Assembly (NCBI GenBank): GCA_946480535.1
Contig: CAMLKA010000025.1
Span: forward strand, 1-15,713
Reading direction: 5' to 3'
From: an uncultured Candidatus Saccharibacteria bacterium
GTDB taxonomy: Bacteria; Patescibacteria; Saccharimonadia; Saccharimonadales; UBA1547
Length of the DNA stretch: 15,713 bases
The translations under genes and the position numbers were made by a program. Under the pieces are notes generated by a model. That model was given only the letters and a program-made list of their open reading frames with translations, ran no database searches and was not told the DNA's origin. Below, piece after piece: positions 1-5,970 of this stretch. Position 1 is the first letter of the stretch; the number at the start of each line of letters is the position of its first letter.

Positions 1-572
1 ATAGCTTCTGGTGTTGCGGTGCTGAAGAATGTTTCGTCGGGTGGAATTGGCGTGACGACACACTTAGCTGGGTCGAGGTTAAATTCTTTTACGAGTTCGG
101 CTTTGACTGATTCGGAGACGGTAATGATAAAGTCGGCTTTTTTAATACTGCGCGGCACGACGCGGCGAAGGTGGGCGAGATTCTTTTCTTCAACAACCTC
201 TGGGAAATAGAGATAGGTAAGGTCGTGAATGACCGTGGCGACGTGTTTACTTTTGGCGGTAGGCCAGGTGGCGAAGTTGGGGAAGATGGTGAGATCGACT
301 TTAGGGAGGAAAATATCGAAGGGCGGGGCGAGGTTGAAGCTTTGGGCTTTGGCGTACACCCTTAAAGGAATAAGTGTATTTTTATTGTAATGAGCTAACG
401 GCATTTCCGTCTTTGGCTGAGGCTGCCTGTTTAGGAAATTGAAGTAAGAGCCTTGAGTTTGGGTAGATTCGTGGCTATAGAGGGCGTCGGTTAACAGGCG
501 TACGTAGTTTGAGACACCGGAAAGCGAGTTAGTTGCAAGGCTACTTGTTTCAATTCGAATTTTAATCGTCAT
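1..572 (-). CDS. GT4-family glycosyltransferase, N-terminal part (cut by window edge)
   Basis: About 190 residues are visible, beginning MTIKIRIETSSLATNS at an ATG at 570-572. The reading frame stays open to base 1. The N-terminal strand followed by a serine/glycine-rich turn (LSGVSNYVRLL) is how GT-B glycosyltransferases of the GT4 type often open. Further on, VIHDLTYLYFPE, a basic helix, then ITVSESVKAEL and VTPIPP match the typical end of the acceptor-binding domain. The sugar-nucleotide domain with its E-x7-E motif lies outside the window, so the substrate cannot be named. It probably transfers a hexose such as mannose to a surface glycan at the inner face of the membrane. The gene diverges from the exporter operon across 31 bases and has no Shine-Dalgarno sequence; a TATACT box sits 7 bases before the start. 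The GT4 call is fairly safe; the exact function is unknown. Confidence 0.8.
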   Translation of the reverse strand, partial: MTIKIRIETSSLATNSLSGVSNYVRLLTDALYSHESTQTQGSYFNFLNRQPQPKTEMPLAHYNKNTLIPLRVYAKAQSFNLAPPFDIFLPKVDLTIFPNFATWPTAKSKHVATVIHDLTYLYFPEVVEEKNLAHLRRVVPRSIKKADFIITVSESVKAELVKEFNLDPAKCVVTPIPPDETFFSTATPEA

Positions 573-579
573 TACTCAT

Positions 580-585
580 AGTATA
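580..585 (-). promoter_or_regulatory. Putative -10 box for the GT4 gene, leaderless configuration
   Basis: TATACT on the minus strand ends 7 bases before the ATG at 572, so transcription would begin at or next to the start codon. No good -35 is seen at 16-18 bases; ATGACA lies at a 19-base spacing inside the start of the opposite gene. The box shares two bases with the plus-strand TATAAT at 584-589. Confidence 0.45.
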
Positions 586-589
586 TAAT
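584..589 (+). promoter_or_regulatory. Putative -10 box for the wzm-wzt-SGNH operon
   Basis: A perfect TATAAT lies 14 bases before the ATG at 604. A start about seven bases downstream would give a leader of only some 7 bases. A GAGGG at 591-595, 8 bases before the ATG, could act as a Shine-Dalgarno sequence, but it would fall mostly upstream of that transcription start. No convincing -35 element is visible. Confidence 0.45.
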
Positions 590-603
590 AGAGGGAATTA
601 CGT

Positions 604-1419
604 ATGTCATTAAAACTCACATCAAAGTATAGGTACTCAATTATTTTGTTGCGCGAGCTCGTTATCACGGGCTTCAAGCTTCGTTATCAGGGATCGGTTC
701 TCGGGTACCTGTGGTCACTACTAAAGCCGCTTTTCCTCTTTGCAATCCTCTACTTCGTGTTTGTGTATTTCTTGAAAATCGGTGAAGGCATCCCTCACTG
801 GCCAATTTCAATGCTTCTTGGTATTGTGCTTTGGAACTTTTTTGCAGAAGTTACAAATACCGGCCTTGCGGCAATTGTTGACAGGGGTGATGTAATCAGG
901 AAAATTAACTTTCCTAAATACGTCATCATCCTTGCGAGTAGTGTTTTGGCGCTCATTAACCTCTTGCTCAATTTTGTTGTCATTGCGTTCTTTATGATTA
1001 TTAACGGTGTTGAGGTAAGTTGGAGCGCGCTTCTCTTGCCACTTCCTATTCTTGAGCTGCTTGCTTTTGCGCTGGGCATCTCATTTATTCTCAGTGCTTT
1101 GTATGTGAAGCTACGCGACATGAACTATATTTGGGAAATTATCATGCAGGCGCTTTTCTATGGATCGGCTGTTATTTACCCAATTGCAATGGTTATTGAG
1201 CAAAACGCCACACTGGCAAAACTCCTTCTTTTAAACCCAATTGCTCAGTCAATTCAGGATGCACGCTTCCTGCTTATTGGCGATGCTAATCCAACCCTGT
1301 ACTCGTTGACGGGAAGTTTCTGGATTTCGATTATACCAATCGGTATTGTTATATTGACCCTTGTGTTTGGCGCGCTTTACTTTAAACGCCGGTCACCTTA
1401 CTTTGCGGAGGATGTGTAA
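604..1419 (+). CDS. wzm: ABC-2 type polysaccharide/teichoic acid export permease (Wzm/TagG family)
   Basis: A 271-residue integral membrane protein, the usual length for the permease half of ABC-2 glycopolymer exporters. It would form the membrane channel that moves a lipid-linked polymer outward, as a dimer with two copies of the ATPase encoded next. Visible signs are the conserved cytoplasmic entry segment RYQGSVLGYLWSLLKP at residues 27-42, about six hydrophobic spans (roughly 35-57, 67-88, 107-133, 141-165, 173-198, 238-260), and the typical motifs LWNFFAE and NLNP-like LLNPIAQSIQDAR. The protein ends KRRSPYFAEDV, as many family members do. The start is the first ATG, with GAGGG 8 bases upstream. 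One base separates its stop from the ATPase start. Wzm and TagG cannot be told apart by this sequence alone; the ATPase tail favours Wzm. Confidence 0.93.
   Translation: MSLKLTSKYRYSIILLRELVITGFKLRYQGSVLGYLWSLLKPLFLFAILYFVFVYFLKIGEGIPHWPISMLLGIVLWNFFAEVTNTGLAAIVDRGDVIRKINFPKYVIILASSVLALINLLLNFVVIAFFMIINGVEVSWSALLLPLPILELLAFALGISFILSALYVKLRDMNYIWEIIMQALFYGSAVIYPIAMVIEQNATLAKLLLLNPIAQSIQDARFLLIGDANPTLYSLTGSFWISIIPIGIVILTLVFGALYFKRRSPYFAEDV
1407..1411 (+). promoter_or_regulatory. Shine-Dalgarno GGAGG fixing the wzt start
   Basis: GGAGG lies 9 bases before the ATG at 1421. It overlaps the last codons of the permease gene and decides the ATPase start in favour of 1421 rather than the in-frame ATG at 1361. 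Confidence 0.75.
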
Positions 1420-1420
1420 C

Positions 1421-2623
1421 ATGAATAAGAATACTGCAATTAGCGTACAAAACGTTAAAAAGAATTTCTTGTTGCCTCACGAAAAAACTTCGTCATTCAA
1501 ATCTGGAATCGTGAATGTATTTCGCAAGAAAAACCGCACCATCAGCACCCAACGTGCCCTAAGAGGGGTCTCCTTCGACATTAAAAAGGGTGAATTCTTT
1601 GGAATTCTTGGTAAAAACGGTAGCGGTAAGAGTACGCTTCTGAAGATTCTCGCAGAAATTTACCAACCAACAAGCGGTGACGTCACGATTGATGGAAAGC
1701 TCGTTCCTTTTATTGAACTCGGTGTTGGGTTTAATCCCGAGCTCACCGGCCGTGAAAACGTCTATCTGAACGGCGCGCTTCTCGGCTTTTCTCGCAAAGA
1801 AATCGATGCTCGGTACGATGATATTGTGAAGTTCGCCGAACTTGAAGACTTCATGGATCAAAAACTCAAGAACTACTCGAGTGGAATGCAAGTTCGTCTT
1901 GCGTTCTCGGTGGCCACACGCGCTGAAGCGGATATCTTGCTTGTTGATGAGGTGCTTGCGGTGGGCGATGCCGATTTCCAGCGTAAATGTTACGACTTCT
2001 TTAAATCGCTCAAGGTGTCGGGTAAGACTGTTATTTTTGTAACCCACGACATGGGTGCCGTGCGGGAGTACTGCGACCGTGCTGTGCTTATTAAAGACGG
2101 TGTTGTTGCGCACGAGGGTACGGCAACAAAGATTGCGGACGAATATTTAAAGCTCTTTAATCAGACCTCTGCGAGTGAAGCCGATGATTCAAAGAAAAAT
2201 CGCTGGGGCGACGGTAGTCTTAAAACGGACAAGCTCTCGGTGAAGGTGCACGAAACGAGTGTTGACGTTGAGTTTGATATCAAGTCAAAGAGCTCGAAGG
2301 ATCTGCGCGTGCAGCCTGTGTTTAAGTTTTCAGCGGATGCTAACGCGGAGTCTTTCTTTGCGGGCACGAGTCTTACTTCAATCGATTCAACAATTCAGGC
2401 CATTAGTGTGGAGTCAAAGGGACGCACTCATGTAAAGGTGAGTTTCGATAACATCTTTTCTTCAAGCAAGGTATTTATATCATTAACGCTCCAAAGCCCA
2501 GATGGCGTCACTATGTACGACGTATGGAGTGCTGCGACAAGTTTTAGAAACGCAGGACAGAAGACGTTTTACCCGGTATATCCAAAGGGCACGGTTACTG
2601 TCTCGACACCTTCGGACAAGTAA
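1421..2623 (+). CDS. wzt: ABC transporter ATPase with C-terminal glycan-binding-like domain (Wzt family)
   Basis: A 400-residue cytoplasmic ATPase that would power export through the adjacent permease. Residues 1-240 form a standard nucleotide-binding domain: Walker A GKNGSGKST at 64-72, signature YSSGMQ at 152-157, Walker B LLVDE at 183-187, and the switch histidine in VTHD at 219. The early LRGVSFDIKKGEFFGI and the FIELGVGFNPELTG segment are typical of the O-antigen/teichoic acid exporter ATPase group. Residues from about 260 to 400 form a beta-rich extension with a FFAGTS...D...V..KGRTHVKVSF pattern, resembling the Wzt C-terminal domain that binds the modified end of O-antigens; the plain TagH type differs here. 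The start at 1421 is chosen on the GGAGG; an upstream in-frame ATG at 1361 would overlap the permease by 59 bases. Confidence 0.92.
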   Translation: MNKNTAISVQNVKKNFLLPHEKTSSFKSGIVNVFRKKNRTISTQRALRGVSFDIKKGEFFGILGKNGSGKSTLLKILAEIYQPTSGDVTIDGKLVPFIELGVGFNPELTGRENVYLNGALLGFSRKEIDARYDDIVKFAELEDFMDQKLKNYSSGMQVRLAFSVATRAEADILLVDEVLAVGDADFQRKCYDFFKSLKVSGKTVIFVTHDMGAVREYCDRAVLIKDGVVAHEGTATKIADEYLKLFNQTSASEADDSKKNRWGDGSLKTDKLSVKVHETSVDVEFDIKSKSSKDLRVQPVFKFSADANAESFFAGTSLTSIDSTIQAISVESKGRTHVKVSFDNIFSSSKVFISLTLQSPDGVTMYDVWSAATSFRNAGQKTFYPVYPKGTVTVSTPSDK

Positions 2624-2699
2624 AGCCCGAGACAGAGGTGAGAATTTGCCAAGTACCCTTTACAGTGGTACCGTAGAAGAATAGGTTTATGGGGGAGAA

Positions 2700-3374
2700 A
2701 TGAGAACACTATTAATTCATGGCGCTAGCACCGCAGCGGGCTGGTATGACATGGAGCGTGCTGGATGGGCAAGTAGGCTTCATCAAGAGGCATTACAAGT
2801 TAATCGGGTGAACCCCCAAGAAGCAGTCGTGGTTCAGAATACGTCTATTCCTGGAAATACACTCCTTGGTGTAATGAAGGATCTTGAGGGTGTATCGAAG
2901 TATAAAAAACTTGGAACAGTTACTGCGATTTTAGCGATCGGACTCAACGAGTCGAAAATCATGGCCGGAAGGACGCGCCCGCTCGTCTCTCTTGATAGGT
3001 TTCAAGATGCACTAGGAAGCTATAGCGACCAGGTTGAGGCACAGGGTGGAAATGTTTTATTTCTTGGAACGGAAGCGCTAAGGGAGAGCACGATTGTAAC
3101 AGAGAATGGCAACACCTTCGAAGATGATCTTGTTGCTGAATACGACTACATTTTAGAGACAACCGCCGCAGAGCGGGGATATCCCTACGTCTCTATGGTG
3201 AATACGCTATCTCGACTTGGGCTTGAAAATACCGTATCTGCAGACGGGTACCACCCGAACGCCTTAGGGCACAAGGCTATCTGCGAGGCACTTAAAGTGG
3301 CTCTTGCTCCGTACGAATCGTTTAGTACGGGAGATATAGTACCTCAAGACATCACCGGACAGCTTGTCCAATAG
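2700..3374 (+). CDS. SGNH/GDSL-like hydrolase or acyl esterase
   Basis: A 224-residue protein with the four SGNH blocks: the serine in IHGAST (S10, in place of the usual GDS), glycine G52 in SIPGNT, the asparagine in IGLNES (N83), and the aspartate/histidine pair in ADGYHPNALGH (D182, H185). SGNH enzymes cleave, and sometimes transfer, acyl esters on lipids and sugars. No signal peptide or membrane span is seen, so it appears cytoplasmic. The first strand MRTLLIHGAS leaves no room for a later start. A GGGGGAG at 2691-2697 lies unusually close to the ATG. It follows the ATPase gene by 76 bases on the same strand and probably belongs to the export operon, which suggests a job in editing acyl groups on the exported glycan (inference). 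Its stop is 3 bases from the stop of the convergent gene. Confidence 0.82.
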   Translation: MRTLLIHGASTAAGWYDMERAGWASRLHQEALQVNRVNPQEAVVVQNTSIPGNTLLGVMKDLEGVSKYKKLGTVTAILAIGLNESKIMAGRTRPLVSLDRFQDALGSYSDQVEAQGGNVLFLGTEALRESTIVTENGNTFEDDLVAEYDYILETTAAERGYPYVSMVNTLSRLGLENTVSADGYHPNALGHKAICEALKVALAPYESFSTGDIVPQDITGQLVQ

Positions 3375-3377
3375 ATA

Positions 3378-4517
3378 TTATAAAATCTTAGAGATAATGA
3401 AATGGGCGATATGCTCTCTGCTGTCGCCGTTGAGGTTGTGGAAGAGGCGGTTTCTTACGGCCGGATAGCTCATTCGAATAGAGTAGGTGTTATGAAGTGC
3501 CGCATCGACGACAAGGTTCGTACAGTCCCCTTGCCCTTGGCTGATTGAGAATGATGTTGTGAGAACCTCACGGATAGGTTTGTATAGGTCTTTGTCCTGT
3601 TTGTTTTCTTCGCCACCATAGGCAAAGATGACGGGAATGTCGGCAAGAATTGCATCGGCGACAACACTACTCATGTCTCCAATAAGTACATCGCTATATT
3701 TGTAGATTGAGAGTAAATCGGCATCATCTTCAGGAATGAAATGAATATGGTTTTTCTTGGCAATGAGTTCGATGTATTTTTCAATAATTTCACCCGATGT
3801 TTGAGGGTGTGGCTTAAATATGACGTAGTACTTGTCGGAGATATTCTCGAGTATTTCTAGGCCCGTATCAAAGACCGAGGAAGCTCCCCAGTAGGTAGGC
3901 ATGTAGGATACAATCGGCTGTTTCTTGTATGACGGAAGTTTGCTAAGAAATTCTTTTTTCTTGTATTGTGCTTGTTTTCGAATAATAAGGTCGTTGCGGG
4001 TCAGGCCAATATCGATACACATATCTTCTGGCACGCCGCGCTCGATAAGCTGCTCTTTCATGAAAGGGCCAAGAGTCGCAATGTAGGTGTAATTTTCAAC
4101 GACTGTCTTAATTTTCCATTCAACCCAGTAGTCTTTAATAGGGATGCCATGCGAGAGCATAATGGTTGGCGTGGTAATTTTGATGCCGTCGAATACAAAT
4201 GTCTCATAAACAAATACGGCCTTTGCGTGCTCGTTTAGGTAGGCGACCGTCTTTTCTATTCGCGTATCAAGCTCAAGGAATATCTCAGGCTGATCGTCAA
4301 TCAGTAGAGGGGTGATGCCAGGGTATTTTTTTAGATAATCCACCGCGGACTGCGAAGCAACAACGACCGTCCCTCCGATAAGGTCGTAGAGAGGAAGGAC
4401 GTGGGTGATGTGTTGAGGGATATTGCCAAGAAAGTAATAGATGCCATTTGAGACATCTTGCTTTAGGTGTTTCGCTTTTTTATAGAGCGAGCTCTTATCG
4501 AACGGCGCTAAGGTCAT
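3378..4517 (-). CDS. CDP-glycerol:poly(glycerophosphate) glycerophosphotransferase (TagB/TagF-like)
   Basis: A 379-residue GT-B protein of the CDP-glycerol glycerophosphotransferase family. These enzymes move glycerol phosphate from CDP-glycerol to a lipid-linked acceptor or growing chain at the inner membrane face. Visible family motifs are LSHGIPIKDYW (H123, catalytic base region), MPTYWG, FKPHPQ (H237), and the CDP-glycerol site SDVLIGDMSSVVADA (D276-S284). It corresponds to the catalytic domain alone; long TagF polymerases carry a further N-terminal domain, so this could be a primase (TagB-like), a short polymerase or a side-chain decorator. I chose the ATG at 4517 because AAGGA lies 3 bases before it; a GTG at 4538 extends the frame but would overlap tagD by 44 bases instead of 23. 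It lies just downstream of tagD, which makes its donor. Confidence 0.9.
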   Translation of the reverse strand: MTLAPFDKSSLYKKAKHLKQDVSNGIYYFLGNIPQHITHVLPLYDLIGGTVVVASQSAVDYLKKYPGITPLLIDDQPEIFLELDTRIEKTVAYLNEHAKAVFVYETFVFDGIKITTPTIMLSHGIPIKDYWVEWKIKTVVENYTYIATLGPFMKEQLIERGVPEDMCIDIGLTRNDLIIRKQAQYKKKEFLSKLPSYKKQPIVSYMPTYWGASSVFDTGLEILENISDKYYVIFKPHPQTSGEIIEKYIELIAKKNHIHFIPEDDADLLSIYKYSDVLIGDMSSVVADAILADIPVIFAYGGEENKQDKDLYKPIREVLTTSFSISQGQGDCTNLVVDAALHNTYSIRMSYPAVRNRLFHNLNGDSREHIAHFIISKIL

Positions 4518-4914
4518 TTTCCTTGCTCTGGAGTGCACTTTTTATAATAGTGGTCGAGATTTCAGGGGTGCGTGGAAGGTAGATGACTTGACAGTATTCT
4601 TTGAGGAAATCAAACTTTCCTTCCCAGTCATCGCCCATAATAAAGATATCAACTTTGTTAGAAATAACGTCTGTGATTTTTTGATCCCAATGTTCTTCTG
4701 GGATGATTTTAGAAACATATTTAATGGCCGAGAGGAGTTCGTGGCGCTTTTCGTATGTTTGAGCTGAGACTTTTTCTTTTACAGCATTGAAGGTATCGCT
4801 GGAAAGACCAACGATTAATTCGCCACCCTGCGTGTACTCGTGGGCACGGCGCAAAAGCTCGATATGGCCATAGTGAAGGAGGTCGAAAGTTCCATATGTT
4901 AAAACTGTTGGCAT
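4495..4914 (-). CDS. tagD: Glycerol-3-phosphate cytidylyltransferase
   Basis: A 139-residue nucleotidyltransferase making CDP-glycerol from CTP and glycerol 3-phosphate, the donor for glycerol-phosphate teichoic acids. The match to Bacillus TagD (as remembered) runs nearly end to end: YGTFDLLHYGH with the HxGH motif at 14-17, the YEKRHELL segment, IPEEHWDQK, the MGDDWEGKFDFLK block, and YLPRTPEISTT for the usual RTEGISTT CTP loop, with a proline in place of the glycine. Length is close to that of typical members. The start is the ATG at 4912-4914; no Shine-Dalgarno sequence precedes it, but an extended -10 (TGG-TATACT) ends 7 bases upstream. It overlaps the glycerophosphotransferase gene by 23 bases and so forms a two-gene CDP-glycerol unit, transcribed away from the GT2-HAD pair. 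Confidence 0.95.
   Translation of the reverse strand: MPTVLTYGTFDLLHYGHIELLRRAHEYTQGGELIVGLSSDTFNAVKEKVSAQTYEKRHELLSAIKYVSKIIPEEHWDQKITDVISNKVDIFIMGDDWEGKFDFLKEYCQVIYLPRTPEISTTIIKSALQSKENDLSAVR
4520..4524 (-). promoter_or_regulatory. Shine-Dalgarno AAGGA fixing the glycerophosphotransferase start
   Basis: AAGGA on the minus strand, inside the end of tagD, precedes the ATG at 4517 by only 2 bases when counted from 4520. It supports this start over the GTG at 4538, which has no comparable site. Confidence 0.55.
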
Positions 4915-4921
4915 ATCAATA

Positions 4922-4927
4922 AGTATA
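4922..4927 (-). promoter_or_regulatory. Extended -10 promoter of tagD, leaderless configuration
   Basis: TATACT preceded by TGG (the TGn extended -10) on the minus strand ends 7 bases before the tagD ATG. No -35 match is seen, as is common with extended -10 promoters. Transcription would begin at or beside the start codon. Confidence 0.55.
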
Positions 4928-4963
4928 CCATAGAAAATTAGCCGCCCAGAACCACCTATATCG

Positions 4964-4969
4964 TATAAT
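4964..4969 (+). promoter_or_regulatory. -10 promoter of the GT2-HAD operon, leaderless configuration
   Basis: A perfect TATAAT ends 9 bases before the ATG at 4979. No Shine-Dalgarno sequence lies between them and no clear -35 is visible. It is divergent from the tagD promoter, with 36 bases between the two -10 boxes. Confidence 0.55.
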
Positions 4970-4978
4970 GGGTCTAGT

Positions 4979-5968
4979 ATGCAGAAAAATCAGAGGTTTA
5001 AAGTAGCCGTCGTTACCCGAACAAAAGACAGGGGCGTGCTACTCGAGCGAGCAATAAAATCAGTTCACCAGCAGACACTTACTGACCTAGTGCACGTTAT
5101 TATCAACGACTCGGGCGATAAAAAGGTTGTCGATGATCTCGTGGCAAAATACGAGGGTATTATCAACGGTCGAGTAAAAGTAATTCATAATGACGTTTCT
5201 CATGGTATGGAGGCTGCTTCAAATAAAGCAATTAAGTCTGTTGACTCTGAATACGTTGCAATTCACGACGACGATGACTCGTGGCACCCTCGCTTCCTTG
5301 AAGCGCTGACGACACACATGGATACGACAGGTATAAAAGGCGCTATCGCACGAACAGAGCGTGTATACGAGTCGGTGATCGGTGATACAGTGAAGGTATT
5401 GTCACGCGATGATTACATGCCGCACTTGAGCCACCTAGCGTTGTTTGATCTTTTTGCTGAAAACTTTGCTGTGCCAATTTCATTTCTGTATCGCCGGGAA
5501 GTATACGACACGGTTGGATACTACAATGAAGAGCTGAAGGTGACAGGTGACTGGGACTTTGCTCTTAGGTTTATGCGTTACTTTGATATCGACAAAGTTG
5601 ACCCGGGATACTCACTTGCGTTTTATCATATACGTCCTACGAATAACGGAGTGATGGGCAATTCAATTTTCGACCCTAGTAAAGCGCACGTGCAGTACCA
5701 CACGATGCTTGCGAACCGCTTCCTTCGCGAAGATCTTGATAAGGGTGCGCTAGGGTTTGGCTATCTCTTTAATGTTGCAAACTCTGAACGTGCACGGGGA
5801 TGGGAGCTGGATGAAATTCAGCAGCGGGTCAGTGAATTGAGCGACAAGATTGACGCTCAAGCACAGCTTATCGAAGAGTCGCGATTCAGCTTCCGTAAAG
5901 CAAAGGCTTCGGTCCGCGGTAAGGTGAAGAATGTTGCAAAGAAAATTAGGGATAAGATCAGAGGATAG
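4979..5968 (+). CDS. GT2-family glycosyltransferase with basic coiled-coil tail
   Basis: A 329-residue GT-A glycosyltransferase. The opening VAVVTRTKDRGVLLERAIKSV, the NDSGDK nucleotide-binding turn, and the metal-binding acidic run HDDDDSW at 96-102 are standard for an active GT2 enzyme. VTGDWDFALRFM near 182-194 fits the catalytic-base region (ED-like position). It would add a sugar from a nucleotide donor to a lipid-linked glycan. After about residue 270 the enzyme fold ends and a helical stretch (ELDEIQQRVSELSDKIDAQ) that looks like a coiled coil leads to a highly basic tail, with 11 Lys/Arg in the last 25 residues, likely to touch acidic membrane lipids (inference). Two bases separate its stop from the start of the HAD gene, which uses GAGG at 5961-5964 inside this gene. 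Confidence 0.9.
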   Translation: MQKNQRFKVAVVTRTKDRGVLLERAIKSVHQQTLTDLVHVIINDSGDKKVVDDLVAKYEGIINGRVKVIHNDVSHGMEAASNKAIKSVDSEYVAIHDDDDSWHPRFLEALTTHMDTTGIKGAIARTERVYESVIGDTVKVLSRDDYMPHLSHLALFDLFAENFAVPISFLYRREVYDTVGYYNEELKVTGDWDFALRFMRYFDIDKVDPGYSLAFYHIRPTNNGVMGNSIFDPSKAHVQYHTMLANRFLREDLDKGALGFGYLFNVANSERARGWELDEIQQRVSELSDKIDAQAQLIEESRFSFRKAKASVRGKVKNVAKKIRDKIRG

Positions 5969-5970
5969 AG

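Noticed and set aside
1361..1420. Upstream in-frame ATG extending the Wzt ATPase by 20 residues
   Set aside because: It overlaps the permease gene by 59 bases and has no ribosome site, whereas the ATG at 1421 follows GGAGG at good spacing and gives a normal N-terminus.
1559..2113. 184-codon open frame antisense to the ATPase gene
   Set aside because: It mirrors a well-supported ABC ATPase frame, its translation shows no recognisable domain, and no start signal was seen.
2653..2671. Short inverted repeat GTACC...GGTAC between wzt and the SGNH gene
   Set aside because: Five-base arms with a nine-base spacer are expected by chance, and there is no T-run; not enough to call a terminator or operator.
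4518..4538. GTG start at 4538 for the glycerophosphotransferase
   Set aside because: It would add seven residues and deepen the overlap with tagD to 44 bases; the ATG at 4517 has an AAGGA just ahead. The AT-rich stretch before the GTG does resemble a -10, so an extra promoter there is not excluded.
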